Shown here piece after piece: positions 46,797 through 59,670 of a stretch of DNA of 64,000 nt (its first letter is position 1; each line of letters opens with the position of its first letter). Made by a program: the position numbers and the translations under genes. The notes beneath the pieces are model-generated. The model saw nothing but the letters and a program-made list of their open reading frames with translations. It had not been told where the DNA came from and made no database searches. Source of the DNA: Nitrosospira sp. Nl5 (GTDB lineage Bacteria > Pseudomonadota > Gammaproteobacteria > Burkholderiales > Nitrosomonadaceae); NCBI RefSeq assembly GCF_900102495.1, contig NZ_FMVQ01000002.1, positions 1-64,000 on the forward strand, read 5' to 3'.

Positions 46797-46977
46797 TTCC
46801 CTTCTCTTGTTTAGTTGACTGATGAATCAGACTTAAATGTCTGAGCAAAGTTCGCTTTCGGTTAAAAACGAGAATAATCTCTCCGGCTACGCAGATAAAC
46901 GCCACCAGGTAGGACCCCCAAACGTAAAATCCGTATCCGCCCATGTCAAGAAAGTCGGCCAAACCGGCCCAGTTCAC
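46780..46977 (-). CDS. ccmD: Haem exporter small subunit CcmD
   Basis: The 65-residue protein starts at a GTG that overlaps the ccmC stop (GTGA). The pattern is the CcmD one: a short polar start with [13 protein letters not shown], one membrane helix ([15 protein letters not shown]) and a basic cytoplasmic tail ([10 protein letters not shown]). It helps release haem-loaded CcmE from CcmABC. A longer in-frame ATG upstream would lie inside ccmC and is rejected. Confidence 0.9.
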   Translation of the reverse strand: MNWAGLADFLDMGGYGFYVWGSYLVAFICVAGEIILVFNRKRTLLRHLSLIHQSTKQEKGNETTS

Positions 46978-47714
46978 GGCGTTGCCCCCTGCAGCTCTCC
47001 TACCCACGCCGTATGGCGTTCGCGTTCCAGAATAATGGCCCGCGTCCGTATCAACACCACGGCGATGGCATACATCCAGCATGCAAGCGACATAATCAGC
47101 ATACCGGTCAGCATGGTCGTGGCCATCTTGGGCGATTGCGTAAGGCTGACGGAAGCTCCCTGATGCAGGGTATTCCACCATTTTACCGAGAAATAGATGA
47201 TCGGTATGTTCACCACGCCCACCAGGGCGATCATTGCGCCGGCTTTGTCGGCCCGGCGGGGGTCATCTATTGCCGCCTGCAGCGACATGAAGCCGATATA
47301 GAGGAACAGCAGGATCAGTTCGGAGGTGAGGCGCGCATCCCATACCCACCACGTACCCCACATGGGTTTGCCCCACAGCGCGCCGGTCCATAAGGCAAGA
47401 AACGTGAACATTGCTCCTGTCGGCGCAATGGCCGTGGCTATCATGGAAGAAAGGCGCGTATTGAATGCAAGGCCAATGCCGGACCACATCGCCATTACCA
47501 CGTAAAGGAACATGGACATCCAGGCAGCTGGAACATGGATAAAAATAATGCGGTAGGCTTCACCCTGCTGAAAATCGGTGGGTGCTACAAAGAATCCGAT
47601 ATAAAGCCCCACCGCACACAATACAATTGCGGCAATGGAAAACAGCGGGATCATTTTACCGGCAAGAAAATAAAAGCTTGCCGGGGAAGAATATTTGAAC
47701 CAGTTAATGGCCAT
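46974..47714 (-). CDS. ccmC: Haem transporter CcmC
   Basis: The 246-residue protein has six membrane segments. The WWD-type motif is WGTWWVWDARLTSELILLF near 125. Conserved histidines sit in the two periplasmic loops (IFIHVPAAWMS, NTLHQGAS). It loads haem onto CcmE. It lies 109 bp after ccmB. Confidence 0.96.
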   Translation of the reverse strand: MAINWFKYSSPASFYFLAGKMIPLFSIAAIVLCAVGLYIGFFVAPTDFQQGEAYRIIFIHVPAAWMSMFLYVVMAMWSGIGLAFNTRLSSMIATAIAPTGAMFTFLALWTGALWGKPMWGTWWVWDARLTSELILLFLYIGFMSLQAAIDDPRRADKAGAMIALVGVVNIPIIYFSVKWWNTLHQGASVSLTQSPKMATTMLTGMLIMSLACWMYAIAVVLIRTRAIILERERHTAWVGELQGATP

Positions 47715-47823
47715 GTTAAAAAATAATGAATCCTGTATCTCGGGTTTTACACTGTAAGTGAGTAACTCCCGATTTTAAACTAAAAACCTTAAATTCAGAA
47801 TCGCTTTCTTTATTCCGCAGAAA

Positions 47824-48483
47824 TCACTCCATCGAAATTCGTAACGATATTGCCGTCGTCCAGGGTGCCAGCACCAGCGATGCGAGCAGAAAAGCGCCCA
47901 GCAGCGACATATGCGCGCCAGCGCCCAAACCGGCTGCGCTAGCTTCTACCGCACCCGCGCCAAAAATCAATACCGGGATATACAACGGCAGAACCAGCAA
48001 CGAAACCAGTACTCCGCCGCCCCGCAATCCCAGCGTGAGCGCTGCACCGATGGCGCCAATCAGGCTTAAAACAGGTGTACCCAGCAGCAACGAGATGGTC
48101 AGCACCAGCAATGCATCGACCGGCAAGTCATACTGGATGCCCAGCACGGGGGCCATCAGCACCAGCGGCACGCCTGTTACCAGCCAGTGAGCCAGCGCCT
48201 TGCCCAATACCAGCAGGGGTAGCGACTGAGGCGAGAGAAGCATCTGTTCCAGCGTGCCATCCAGATGGTCGCTGGCAAACATGCGGCCGAGCGACAACAT
48301 CGCAGCCAGCAGTGCGGCCACCCACACCACGCCCGGCGCCATGGTTCGCAGCATGTTCATCTCCGGTCCCACGCCGAGGGGGAAAAGGCTCACCACGATG
48401 ATGAAAAAAAACAGCGTCGTCAAGACATCTGCCCGCCGTCGCATCGCGAGCAGGAGGTCGCGCCGGATTATCCAGAAAAACAT
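47824..48483 (-). CDS. ccmB: Haem exporter permease CcmB
   Basis: The 219-residue protein has six hydrophobic segments and typical CcmB sequence (RRDLLLAMRRRADVLTTLFFFIIVVSLFPLGVGPE read in parts; LFASDHLDGTLEQMLLSP as ASDHLDGTLEQ). It is the ABC permease partner of CcmA in releasing holo-CcmE. It starts one base after the ccmA stop. Confidence 0.95.
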   Translation of the reverse strand: MFFWIIRRDLLLAMRRRADVLTTLFFFIIVVSLFPLGVGPEMNMLRTMAPGVVWVAALLAAMLSLGRMFASDHLDGTLEQMLLSPQSLPLLVLGKALAHWLVTGVPLVLMAPVLGIQYDLPVDALLVLTISLLLGTPVLSLIGAIGAALTLGLRGGGVLVSLLVLPLYIPVLIFGAGAVEASAAGLGAGAHMSLLGAFLLASLVLAPWTTAISLRISME

Positions 48484-48484
48484 A

Positions 48485-49099
48485 TCAGGCGAGTTGCAAC
48501 CGCTGGGTTGCGATGGCGGTTATCTCGATCTCCTGATGGGTTGTCATCACTATCATGCCGCCATGTTCCAGGTGCCGTTCCATCAAGCCTTGTACCAGCT
48601 TCACGGCGGCGGTGTCCAGAGCCGTCAATGGTTCATCCAATATCCATAATACGGTACCGCATACCAATAGGCGCGCCAATGTCACTCTACGCCGCTGCCC
48701 TTGCGACAATACCTTGGCCGGCAATAGCTCGCGTCCTCCCAACCCCATGTGCTGCAAGGCCTCATGCGCCTTGTTTTCGTCAATTTCAATACCTCCCAGC
48801 GCACTGGAAATACGCAGGTTCTCGATCGCGGTCAAATCGTCCTTCACGCCACCTAAATGGCCGAGATAAGTCATTACGGCGTAATAGTCCCCGCCAAGCG
48901 AACGAATTTCAGCACCGTTCCAAAGAATTTCTCCATGAGCGGGCGCTGCCAACCCGCACAGCATCCGCAGAAGACTGGTTTTACCACTGCCATTGGGGCC
49001 CTGAACCTGCATCAATCCGCCTGCTTCAAGGGAAAAATTAACGTCACGGAATAATCTGCGGTCGCCGCGCACGCATTCAAGATTGCATCCTTGCAGCAT
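48485..49099 (-). CDS. ccmA: Haem exporter ATP-binding protein CcmA
   Basis: The 204-residue ABC ATPase has Walker A GPNGSGKTSLL (about 34-44), signature LSQGQRRRVTLARL and Walker B LWILDEPLTALD. The domain matches CcmA, whose ATP hydrolysis drives release of haem-loaded CcmE. It is the first gene of ccmABCDEFGHI, all on the minus strand with overlaps or short gaps, so the operon promoter should lie just right of 49099. Confidence 0.96.
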   Translation of the reverse strand: MLQGCNLECVRGDRRLFRDVNFSLEAGGLMQVQGPNGSGKTSLLRMLCGLAAPAHGEILWNGAEIRSLGGDYYAVMTYLGHLGGVKDDLTAIENLRISSALGGIEIDENKAHEALQHMGLGGRELLPAKVLSQGQRRRVTLARLLVCGTVLWILDEPLTALDTAAVKLVQGLMERHLEHGGMIVMTTHQEIEITAIATQRLQLA

Positions 49100-49298
49100 G
49101 GGTATTTGTCGAGGCCGAAAAGACCGGCATTATAGCGTATTGAGGCGGTAAGGCGGGACGTCATGCTTGGCAACAGCATCCAGCCATGGAGGTGAAGAGA
49201 GGAAGTTATCGCTATTTCGCGCCGCTTCACGAGCAAATCCAACGCCCGATCAGCAGGCTGCTTGCTCGTTGCAGCTGTTTGGCGAGGAGCCGAAAGCG

Positions 49299-49778
49299 CT
49301 AGGTGTCGGCGCCGCCCTGCTTAAACATCGCCTCGGCACGCTGCTTGATTTCATCCGGCGAAAGATCTTCCTTGTGCGTAGCGAGGAACCAGATATGTCC
49401 GAAAGGATCTTCCAGTGTGCCTGTCCGGTCACCGTAAAACTGATCCTGCACCGGCCTGACAGCCTTTGCACCCGCTTCAATGGCCTGGGCAAACAGGGCG
49501 TCAACGTTCTCCACATACACATGCATGCCAACTGATGAACCGCCCGATGATTGGGGGTTACGGAATGTACCTTCCGTGCCGCAATCATCGGTCAGCATAA
49601 TGCGGGAATCGCCGATTTTAATTTCGGCGTGTCCGATCCTGTCGCCAGGGGTAATCATCTTGAATAGTTCCGTCGCGCCAAACGCCCGCTTATAGAATTC
49701 AATGGCTTCGGCCGCTCCCTTGATCATCAGGTATGGCGTGACGACGTGATAACCGTCTGGTACGGATTTAATTGTCAT
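49299..49778 (-). CDS. VOC family (glyoxalase-fold, PhnB-like) protein
   Basis: AGGAG before the ATG at 49778 decides the start over an in-frame ATG at 49835. The 159-residue product has the PhnB-like pattern VTPYLMIKGAAEAIEFYKRAFGA, GHAEIKIGDSRIMLTDD, VYVENVDALFAQAIEAGAK and DPFGHIWFLAT. The fold hosts metal-dependent enzymes and binding proteins; the actual substrate is unknown. Confidence 0.85.
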   Translation of the reverse strand: MTIKSVPDGYHVVTPYLMIKGAAEAIEFYKRAFGATELFKMITPGDRIGHAEIKIGDSRIMLTDDCGTEGTFRNPQSSGGSSVGMHVYVENVDALFAQAIEAGAKAVRPVQDQFYGDRTGTLEDPFGHIWFLATHKEDLSPDEIKQRAEAMFKQGGADT

Positions 49779-49863
49779 ATTTGTGCTCCTTTCGTAATGA
49801 CTTTGTCGAACTGCCAGTTTGGAATCGGATGACATTCCTGCGCTTCATTTCTCGCCGAGCCAA

Positions 49864-50856
49864 TCAGATGGGCTGTGGCACTGTCACACCTGGGATTTTT
49901 TGTTCCAGTGCGGGTCTGTCCCAAGTCGCCAGTGTAGCGGCAGCCTCATAAGTAGACTGGAGAAACTGGAGCAGCGTGTGCGGCGGATTATCGGCTATTC
50001 GTACGGCTTCGTAGGGAAGGATGAACTCACCCAAGCCGGCGTGGAAATACGCAGCCTCTGGCTGAACCGGGTATTTATCGAAACCCGTAGGACTGGGATA
50101 AGCATAGGAATAGAAGGCCGCCTCGCCCAAACCCGCCCCCGGCCAGAAACCGGCACTCGATACCTCATGCGAATACGCTTCTTCCATTATCCGCGGAGCG
50201 ACATTAGGAGCCCCGCCGGGATGCTTCGGCGCGGTTCGTCCCGAAAACCGGGTGACGGCCAGATCAAACGCCCCCCAGAAGAAGTGCACTGGGCTTACCT
50301 TGCCGATAAAATGGGCGCGAAACTCCTTGAAGACACGATCAGCCTGTACGAGCGCGTGCCAAAAACGGAAAGCCGCATCAGCATCGTAGCTTGCATGCTG
50401 ATCGTCTTTTTCGAATGGTATTGCCACTTCCACCTCAACCGGCCGGGCGAAAATCCTGATTTCGATGCCGAGCTCGCGGAGTGCTTGCATAATCTTGCGG
50501 TAGAACCCCGAAACCGGCATGGGCTCCAGAGCGAATGAACAGCTAGTGCCACGCGAGGTGGTGATATTAAGCGTGTGGGCGATAAAATCAAAGTCGATGG
50601 CAAACGTAAGCATCCCGTAGGGAATAGGGGAAGTAGTGAGGCCGCGCGTGGTCACGTAGAGCGTAGAACCCCAACTGTGATTGATGTCCGGGGAAAGCGT
50701 CAACCGGATTTTCCCGACCACTTGTGCCCACATATGGAGTGTGTCGCAGGTTTGCTGCCACTCTTCCAGTGGCGGCAGTCTGGGCCATTCATTCTGTTCG
50801 TAAGTGGTATATCCGGTTATCACGGCTGTTTCCCATGACTGAATTAAGGACAACAA
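49864..50856 (-). CDS. DUF5996 family protein
   Basis: The 330-residue protein has the DUF5996 features: a WPRLPPLEEWQQTCDTLHMWAQ start, KIRLTLSPDINHSWGSTLYV, and the histidine/tryptophan-rich core FIGKVSPVHFFWGAFDLAVTRFSGR near 190. Its end is AYFHAGLGEFILPYEAVR. No catalytic activity is known. There is no signal peptide. It stands alone, divergent from tadA. Confidence 0.85.
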   Translation of the reverse strand: MLSLIQSWETAVITGYTTYEQNEWPRLPPLEEWQQTCDTLHMWAQVVGKIRLTLSPDINHSWGSTLYVTTRGLTTSPIPYGMLTFAIDFDFIAHTLNITTSRGTSCSFALEPMPVSGFYRKIMQALRELGIEIRIFARPVEVEVAIPFEKDDQHASYDADAAFRFWHALVQADRVFKEFRAHFIGKVSPVHFFWGAFDLAVTRFSGRTAPKHPGGAPNVAPRIMEEAYSHEVSSAGFWPGAGLGEAAFYSYAYPSPTGFDKYPVQPEAAYFHAGLGEFILPYEAVRIADNPPHTLLQFLQSTYEAAATLATWDRPALEQKIPGVTVPQPI

Positions 50857-50990
50857 TTACATCTCTTATGCGCTTCGCACGAATTACCGCTAGGTGGTAT
50901 AAAGCACCTTCTACTGTTTTTCTTAGACTACATTATTCTAAATAGCAAGAAACACGATACCTTTATCCTGTTACATGGATTGTAATTTGA

Positions 50991-51502
<512 letters not shown>

Positions 51503-51503
<1 letters not shown>

Positions 51504-51982
51504 TGCGGGCCGTAATTAATATTCCTTCTCAAAAGCTGGATTTGTATGATGATAACGAGAATGTCATCAGACAGTACCGTATTTCCTCGGCCAAAAATGG
51601 AGTAGGGCAGGTGAACGGCAGCTTCTGCACGCCCTTGGGGAGGCACATCATTCGCGCCAAAATCGGCGCCGGCCAGCCAGCCAACACGGTATTCGTGAGG
51701 CGCCGGCCCACAGGTGAAATTTACACGCCGGAGCTGGGCGCAAGCTTTCCGGGCCGTGACTGGATTCTCACGCGTATTCTATGGCTCTCCGGCTGTGAGC
51801 CGGGCTTTAACCGGCTTGGTGCGGTAGATACCATGCGCCGGTATATCTATATCCATGGCAGCCCGGATAGCGTGGAAATGGGTAAACTAGGTTCCATCGG
51901 CTGCATCCGCATGCGTAACGATGATTTGCTGGAATTGTTCGACCTGGTGAGCGCCGGAACAGAGGTTGATATTCACAACTGA
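51503..51982 (+). CDS. L,D-transpeptidase family protein (YkuD domain)
   Basis: The 159-residue protein has the YkuD catalytic motif IHGSPDS...GSIGCIRM with nucleophile Cys134. Such enzymes make 3-3 cross-links or attach lipoproteins to peptidoglycan. Unusually, no signal peptide or membrane anchor is visible; the chain begins directly with MRAVINIPSQKLDLYDD, the domain's first strands. The start overlaps tadA by one base, implying translational coupling. Cytoplasmic location would argue for a different role. Confidence 0.88.
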
Positions 51983-52120
51983 CCTCGCAGCCCACCCTGT
52001 TTTGAGGAAGGGATTTTTTTCGTGATTTCGGGCGCCCCCGAGTAACGAATCCTTGTTGTACTCTTTGTAATAAAGGGCGAGTATAAGGATGAATTTAGGA
52101 GGCAGCGAACGTCGCCAGGA

Positions 52121-52159
52121 TGTTTCTGGAAAAACCGCATTGTTTCCGGAAAACCGCAT
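52121..52159. repeat. Tandem 20-bp repeat upstream of pyrG
   Basis: TGTTTCTGGAAAAACCGCAT is followed directly by TGTTTCCGGAAAACCGCAT (one substitution, one deletion). It ends 53 bp before the pyrG ATG, in the likely leader or promoter. Confidence 0.7.
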
Positions 52160-52206
52160 TCCTATTCCGGTCAATTTGTTCGGACAGGCCTTTTCGCGTA
52201 TCATAA

Positions 52207-55502
<3,296 letters not shown>

Positions 55503-55682
55503 TGGCGTTCGATAGATTTTCACTGTTCCGCGCCCAACCGTTTGTCAACTGATCCGCCAACTCCTTGCAATGAGCGGAATGGCGGAAGGGTTTGAGGAGC
55601 CGAGCTGCGACGAAAGCGGAAGGGCAGGTGGCCAGGCAAGCAGAGATTGCTCGTGTGAATAGTGATCGATAGAGATATCCAC

Positions 55683-56018
55683 GTGAAAGTGCTGAGTCTT
55701 ATACTCGCTGCCTTGATTGCCCTGCTGCAGTATCCGCTATGGCTGGGCAAGGGGAGTTGGCTCAAGGTATGGGAATTCGATCAGCAAGTCATGACGCAAC
55801 ACGAAATCAACCAGAAGTTGAAAGTTCGCAACGCGACGCTCGACGCGGAGGTGCGCGATCTCAAACAGGGCTCCGATGCCATTGAAGAGCGTGCCCGTAG
55901 CGAGCTGGGTATGATCAAGCAGGATGAGCTATTTTTTCATGTGCTGGAAGAAAACGAAAAAAATGCCTCTCAAGCAAGCAGATCGGAGGGGGCGGCCCCT
56001 GAAGGACCAAAACAGTAA
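55683..56018 (+). CDS. ftsB: Cell division protein FtsB
   Basis: The GTG at 55683 gives 111 residues. A GTG at 55662 in the same frame is the alternative. The product has a short N-terminal membrane helix ([19 protein letters not shown]), the aromatic WEFDQQV segment and a coiled coil (about 38-75) ending with [19 protein letters not shown], the usual FtsB end motif. It forms the FtsBL complex with FtsQ at the divisome. The gene follows eno as in many betaproteobacteria. Confidence 0.92.
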   Translation: MKVLSLILAALIALLQYPLWLGKGSWLKVWEFDQQVMTQHEINQKLKVRNATLDAEVRDLKQGSDAIEERARSELGMIKQDELFFHVLEENEKNASQASRSEGAAPEGPKQ

Positions 56019-56029
56019 AAATATCTCGG

Positions 56030-56515
56030 TTAAGTGCGATCTGATCCACCGGAAAATTTGGGCATTAGATAAAATATAATCAAGGCCAGGACAGTGCTCA
56101 GTACGGCGGAAGCTTCTCGCCCAAGCCCGGCAGCGATACCTATCGCCGCAGTCAACCATAAACCTGCCGCTGTCGTGAGCCCTTTGATCGTTTCTTCGTT
56201 AGTGCTTTTAAGAATCGTTCCTGCCCCGAGAAACCCCACGCCGACAACCACGCCCTGGATTATGCGCGTCAGGTCCGCATCCGATATCCCCGCTTGTTGA
56301 GGAATGAGCACGAAGAGCGCGGCGCCGAGCGCAACGAGCATGTGTGTTCGCATTCCAGCCGCCTTGCCTCTTTGCTCCCGCTCGAATCCCAGCATACCAC
56401 CGAGCGTTGCTGCCATCAGCAAACGCAAGGTAATACGGGTAACTTCCGTAATATTTGGTAGGTCGGAGAATTCTGATATTACCGTATCGACAACTTGTTG
56501 CCACCATCCATCCAT
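56030..56515 (-). CDS. MgtC/SapB family membrane protein
   Basis: The 161-residue protein has about four membrane segments and the MgtC signature: RLLMAATLGGMLGFEREQRGKAAGMRTHMLVALGAALF (residues about 30-68), then VVVGVGFLGAGTIL and LTTAAGLWLTAAIGIAAG. MgtC proteins help growth at low Mg2+ and modulate F-ATPase in pathogens; in free-living bacteria the role is less clear. The gene converges with ftsB, leaving an 11-bp gap. Confidence 0.9.
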   Translation of the reverse strand: MDGWWQQVVDTVISEFSDLPNITEVTRITLRLLMAATLGGMLGFEREQRGKAAGMRTHMLVALGAALFVLIPQQAGISDADLTRIIQGVVVGVGFLGAGTILKSTNEETIKGLTTAAGLWLTAAIGIAAGLGREASAVLSTVLALIIFYLMPKFSGGSDRT

Positions 56516-56904
56516 GATTCCTCCTCATCGAAGTTTTTTAACAAGATGCGAAACCCGCAATGATCGAAGGTTTTCCAGTTTAATCGCCTGAGGAGTATGT
56601 CATAGCTGGAAGCGCTGCCATATTCTTGCTATTCTCACTTCACGAGAGGTTCTGCAATCAGTAGGCGTCATACCCTGGAAGTTTTTTTCTGTTTTCTAAA
56701 GACCGGATCGCTTCCTATAATTGCTTGTCGATGAGGATGCACACCCTCGCACAGGATATCGTAAATTGGCACTTGGCGCTCCTGGAGAAAATTTGAAGAT
56801 AGGATGAATATATTTCAGCGAGTGCTCTTTCCCCATCTGACATCATTTGAGCCGGTTGGCGTGGGAATCTTGCAAATGATGGCAATCAACTAGCGGAACC
56901 GATC
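56516..56904. other. Divergent gap between mgtC-like and lapA-like genes
   Basis: 389 bp containing both promoters; I see no gene or strong repeat. The centre has A+T-rich runs (TTTTTTTCTG near 56680) that could hold a promoter. Confidence 0.4.
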
Positions 56905-57291
56905 ATGCACCTGCTTTTAATAGTTGGTATCGCCCTCGCCATCGGCGTTGTGGGATTTGCCCTGCAGAATAATGTGCCGGTGACGGTAGCCTTAGCCTTT
57001 TGGAGTTTTGATGGCTCTCTAGCCCTGGTGCTGCTGCTCGCAATGGGTCTTGGGGTGCTCATTGCGGGACTCCTATCATCGCCGAGCATGATAAAGAGCC
57101 GGTGGACAAGTTCGCGCCTTCGTCTTCAAGTTTCGCGCCTGGAACAGGACAAGATAGCGTTGGAGCAGCGAATCGCTGAATTGGAAGCCGAACTTGACAA
57201 GCTTGCTCCGAGACCGGTTCCGAAGGAGCCAGAACGCTATCTCGGATTAAAGTCGCTATTTATAGGCGAGCCCGGAAAACCCAAAGAATGA
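56905..57291 (+). CDS. LapA domain (DUF1049) membrane protein
   Basis: The 128-residue protein has two membrane segments (about 2-19 and 40-58) and a cytoplasmic coiled coil (LQVSRLEQDKIALEQRIAELEAELD, about 75-99). The pattern QNNVPVTVALAFWSF between the helices is typical of LapA/YciS proteins, which help lipopolysaccharide assembly. The C-terminal YLGLKSLFIGEPGKPKE tail is common in betaproteobacterial members. Confidence 0.88.
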   Translation: MHLLLIVGIALAIGVVGFALQNNVPVTVALAFWSFDGSLALVLLLAMGLGVLIAGLLSSPSMIKSRWTSSRLRLQVSRLEQDKIALEQRIAELEAELDKLAPRPVPKEPERYLGLKSLFIGEPGKPKE

Positions 57292-57421
57292 TTCAGAATT
57301 CCGATGCAGGACGGCGGAGATCAATAGACCGGAATTCAGGATAAACGAGGCAGGGCGCGGGGCGGTATGATTATTCCACCGATGTAGCGATGCAGGTGGC
57401 ATGCCGGCTCCCTCGCCACTT

Positions 57422-57973
57422 TCAAGCCGGTGGAAGGCTTTTCAGAGTTATCAGTTCAACCAGTGCCGATTCATTCCCATCGGACAGCCAAATCTGCCGC
57501 TCCTGAATAGTGCAATTCAAACGCATATTACGCTGCGTTTGCCTGGCAATGGCCGAGCTGGCTTCCGGCGGCAGATTGTATACGGTCAGATTTTTAGTTC
57601 CTTCGAGCTTGCCGCGACACTGATTCCACCACATATCGACGGTGCGACCGCCATAAGTATAGAGATATACCTGCCGGGCGCGGCCGCAAGCCCTGCGGAT
57701 CAGTTTCTCATCCGGGAGACCCACGTCTATCCAAAGATCGATAGCGCCGGTTAAATCCTTTTGCCAGAGATCGGGTTCGTCAGATGTGCTCAATCCGTTT
57801 CCGAATAACAATGCTTCGTCGGCGTGCAGTGCGAAGGCCAATAATCGCACCATCATACGTTCATCAGTTTCCGACGGGTGGCGGGCGAGAGTAAGCGCGT
57901 GATCATGATAATAATTGCGATCCAAATCCGCGATCTTTAGCTCGGCTTTGAAAATGGTTGCTCCAAGAGCCAT
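57422..57973 (-). CDS. yaeQ: YaeQ family protein
   Basis: From MALGATIFKAELKIADLDRNYY at 57973 the product has 183 residues, the family's usual length. An upstream in-frame start at 58057 would add a non-conserved extension; neither has a strong ribosome site. Conserved YaeQ parts are HPSETDERMMVRLLAFALHA, EPDLWQKDLTG, WIDVGLPDEKLIRRACGRA and VYLYTYGGR. YaeQ has a PD-(D/E)XK nuclease-like fold, with the candidate Asp/Glu in EPDLW and WIDVG, but its activity is not established. Confidence 0.92.
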   Translation of the reverse strand: MALGATIFKAELKIADLDRNYYHDHALTLARHPSETDERMMVRLLAFALHADEALLFGNGLSTSDEPDLWQKDLTGAIDLWIDVGLPDEKLIRRACGRARQVYLYTYGGRTVDMWWNQCRGKLEGTKNLTVYNLPPEASSAIARQTQRNMRLNCTIQERQIWLSDGNESALVELITLKSLPPA

Positions 57974-58416
57974 ATTTGGTACATGTCGTTGTAGGGGTGT
58001 CGGAACTATCTGCTGGTGTTTTACCAGCAGAACCGCTGAGTCGTGGCGGTGCAGCATTGTACGCTCGGCATGCTTGTCAGTGACTCAATTCACCCTGATC
58101 GGCCAACGGATTCTTCGTCATGCTTAAACAGCTCGTCAAGAATCCTTGTAGGGGATTCCTGACAAGCTGTTCATTTATTCTTACACCATGTTTCAACGTT
58201 CCCTGACAGACACTCCTGTATCTGCATGGTAGTTTTAACCGGATTGCAAGTCATACAACAATGATCTAAAAGGGGAGCCGCTCAGTTCGGTTACATTTGG
58301 TCAGGAATTTTTAGATCCTGGCGCAGCCTCTTAAAAATAAATAACAAATGCGCGAATCGGATCTTGATCAATAAAAGAAATGATTACGCCAACGAATAAA
58401 TCTGGGAGCAGGTAAA
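57974..58416. promoter_or_regulatory. Divergent yaeQ-nikR promoter region
   Basis: 443 bp between divergent genes. It holds a long stem-loop at 58127-58171 and an A+T-rich stretch before nikR. No gene is seen. Confidence 0.5.
58127..58171. terminator. Long interrupted stem-loop in the yaeQ-nikR gap
   Basis: AACAGCT-GTCA-GAATCC pairs with GGATTC-TGAC-AGCTGTT (17 pairs with two one-base mismatches) around a 7-nt loop, followed on the plus strand by CATTTATTC. It looks like a terminator but lies upstream of both flanking genes. Confidence 0.55.
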
Positions 58417-58878
58417 ATGGAACGCCTCACCATATCGCTGAATGATCAACTCGCCGAGCAATTTGATGCTGTAATGCATAAGCGCGGTTATTTCAATCGT
58501 TCGGAAGCCATGCGGGACCTGATACGGGATCTGTTGGATACCGTCCGTTCAGAAGAGCACGTCGAAGGCCGTTGTATTGCCACACTCAGCTATATATACA
58601 GTCATCACGAAAGTGAATTGGCCAGGTTGCTGGCCGCGGTGCAACACGATCATCATGACCTTACGCTATCCACCATGCATGTCCATGTGGACCATGATAG
58701 TTGTCTGGAAGTAATCATCCTAAGCGGGACTATCAAGAACGTAAAGAATTTTGCCAATCATATTATTGCTACACGCGGAGTAAGGCATGGCAAGCTGCAT
58801 CTTTTGCCAGTCGATCCTGTACAAGAGCTGTTTTCTCCTGATCCTCTACTGCAGGTTCGCAGCACCGCTCTTGCATGA
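58417..58878 (+). CDS. nikR: Nickel-responsive regulator NikR
   Basis: The 153-residue protein has an N-terminal ribbon-helix-helix (ERLTISLNDQLAEQFD, then FNRSEAMRDLIRDLL) and a C-terminal ACT-like nickel-binding domain. The square-planar Ni ligands are present: His77 region QHDHH, then His88 and His90 in MHVHVDH and Cys96 in DSCLEV, aligning with E. coli His76/87/89/Cys95. Ni-bound NikR controls nickel uptake or nickel enzyme genes. Urease genes begin 5 kb downstream, making them and the porin plausible targets. GGAG precedes the ATG. Confidence 0.95.
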   Translation: MERLTISLNDQLAEQFDAVMHKRGYFNRSEAMRDLIRDLLDTVRSEEHVEGRCIATLSYIYSHHESELARLLAAVQHDHHDLTLSTMHVHVDHDSCLEVIILSGTIKNVKNFANHIIATRGVRHGKLHLLPVDPVQELFSPDPLLQVRSTALA

Positions 58879-58941
58879 TTAATAAAATGGGCAATTGGCC
58901 AAGGCGTGAGAGGTAACCAATATTGGAGTAGCGTCAACCGG

Positions 58942-59577
58942 CTATTCCAGCAACTTATGCTCGGTTACATAGCGGACTAATTGCGCATTGTTCCGCATAT
59001 TCATTTTTTCCAGAACGCGAGCACGGTAAGTACTCACGGTTTTAGCACTTAATGTCAGTTTTTGCGCAATTTCCGTTAGAGATATCCCGACGGCGATAAG
59101 CTTGAGGACATTGAGCTCCCGATCGGAAAGCGTGGAATGCGGCAATATTGCCGACGTTGGGCCGAGGTCGAACAGCAGTTTCTCCGCCAGTTTCGGATCG
59201 ATGTATTTTCCTCCGTTTGCCAAGCGCCGGATAACAGATATCAGCAGATCGGTCGGACTGTTCTTGGTAAGATAGGCGGACGCGCCTGCGCGTATTGTCC
59301 TGACAGCATATTCATCCTCATGATACGTACTCAACATCAGCACCTGATACGTTGCATCATCGGTCATTATCCGTTTTAGCACTTCCAGTCCATTCATACC
59401 CGGCATGCTGACATCCAGCAATGCCACATCCCATCCACCTTGGCGCATTTTTTCCAGGGCTTCAAGTCCGTCTGTCGCTTCACCGACAACTACGATGTCC
59501 GCTGTTTCGGCAAGGATCCGTTTTAGCCCGTCCCGGAAAAGCCTGTGATCATCAGCGAGAAATACTTTGACTATCAT
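58942..59577 (-). CDS. NarL/FixJ-type response regulator
   Basis: The 211-residue regulator has a receiver domain with phosphoacceptor Asp55 (VALLDVSMPGMNG), Asp pair near 9-10 (LADDH) and Lys near 105 (YLTKNSP). A LuxR-type helix-turn-helix follows (about 148-200; LSDRELNVLKLIAVG, EIAQKLTLSAKTVSTYRARV). It is the probable partner of the adjacent histidine kinase 93 bp upstream on the same strand. The target genes are unknown. Confidence 0.93.
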   Translation of the reverse strand: MIVKVFLADDHRLFRDGLKRILAETADIVVVGEATDGLEALEKMRQGGWDVALLDVSMPGMNGLEVLKRIMTDDATYQVLMLSTYHEDEYAVRTIRAGASAYLTKNSPTDLLISVIRRLANGGKYIDPKLAEKLLFDLGPTSAILPHSTLSDRELNVLKLIAVGISLTEIAQKLTLSAKTVSTYRARVLEKMNMRNNAQLVRYVTEHKLLE

Positions 59578-59670
59578 ATTACTTCACCATTAGTCGATTG
59601 AGATCGGTTGATACTGGAGGATTTGATCGATTGCTGATACCGGAGCAACAGGCAAGCAGGCCAAAAGTGA

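Noticed and set aside
49819-50538. Long plus-strand open frame (239 codons) opposite the DUF5996 gene
   Set aside because: The opposite strand has clear family sequence; this frame is a by-product of its codon use.
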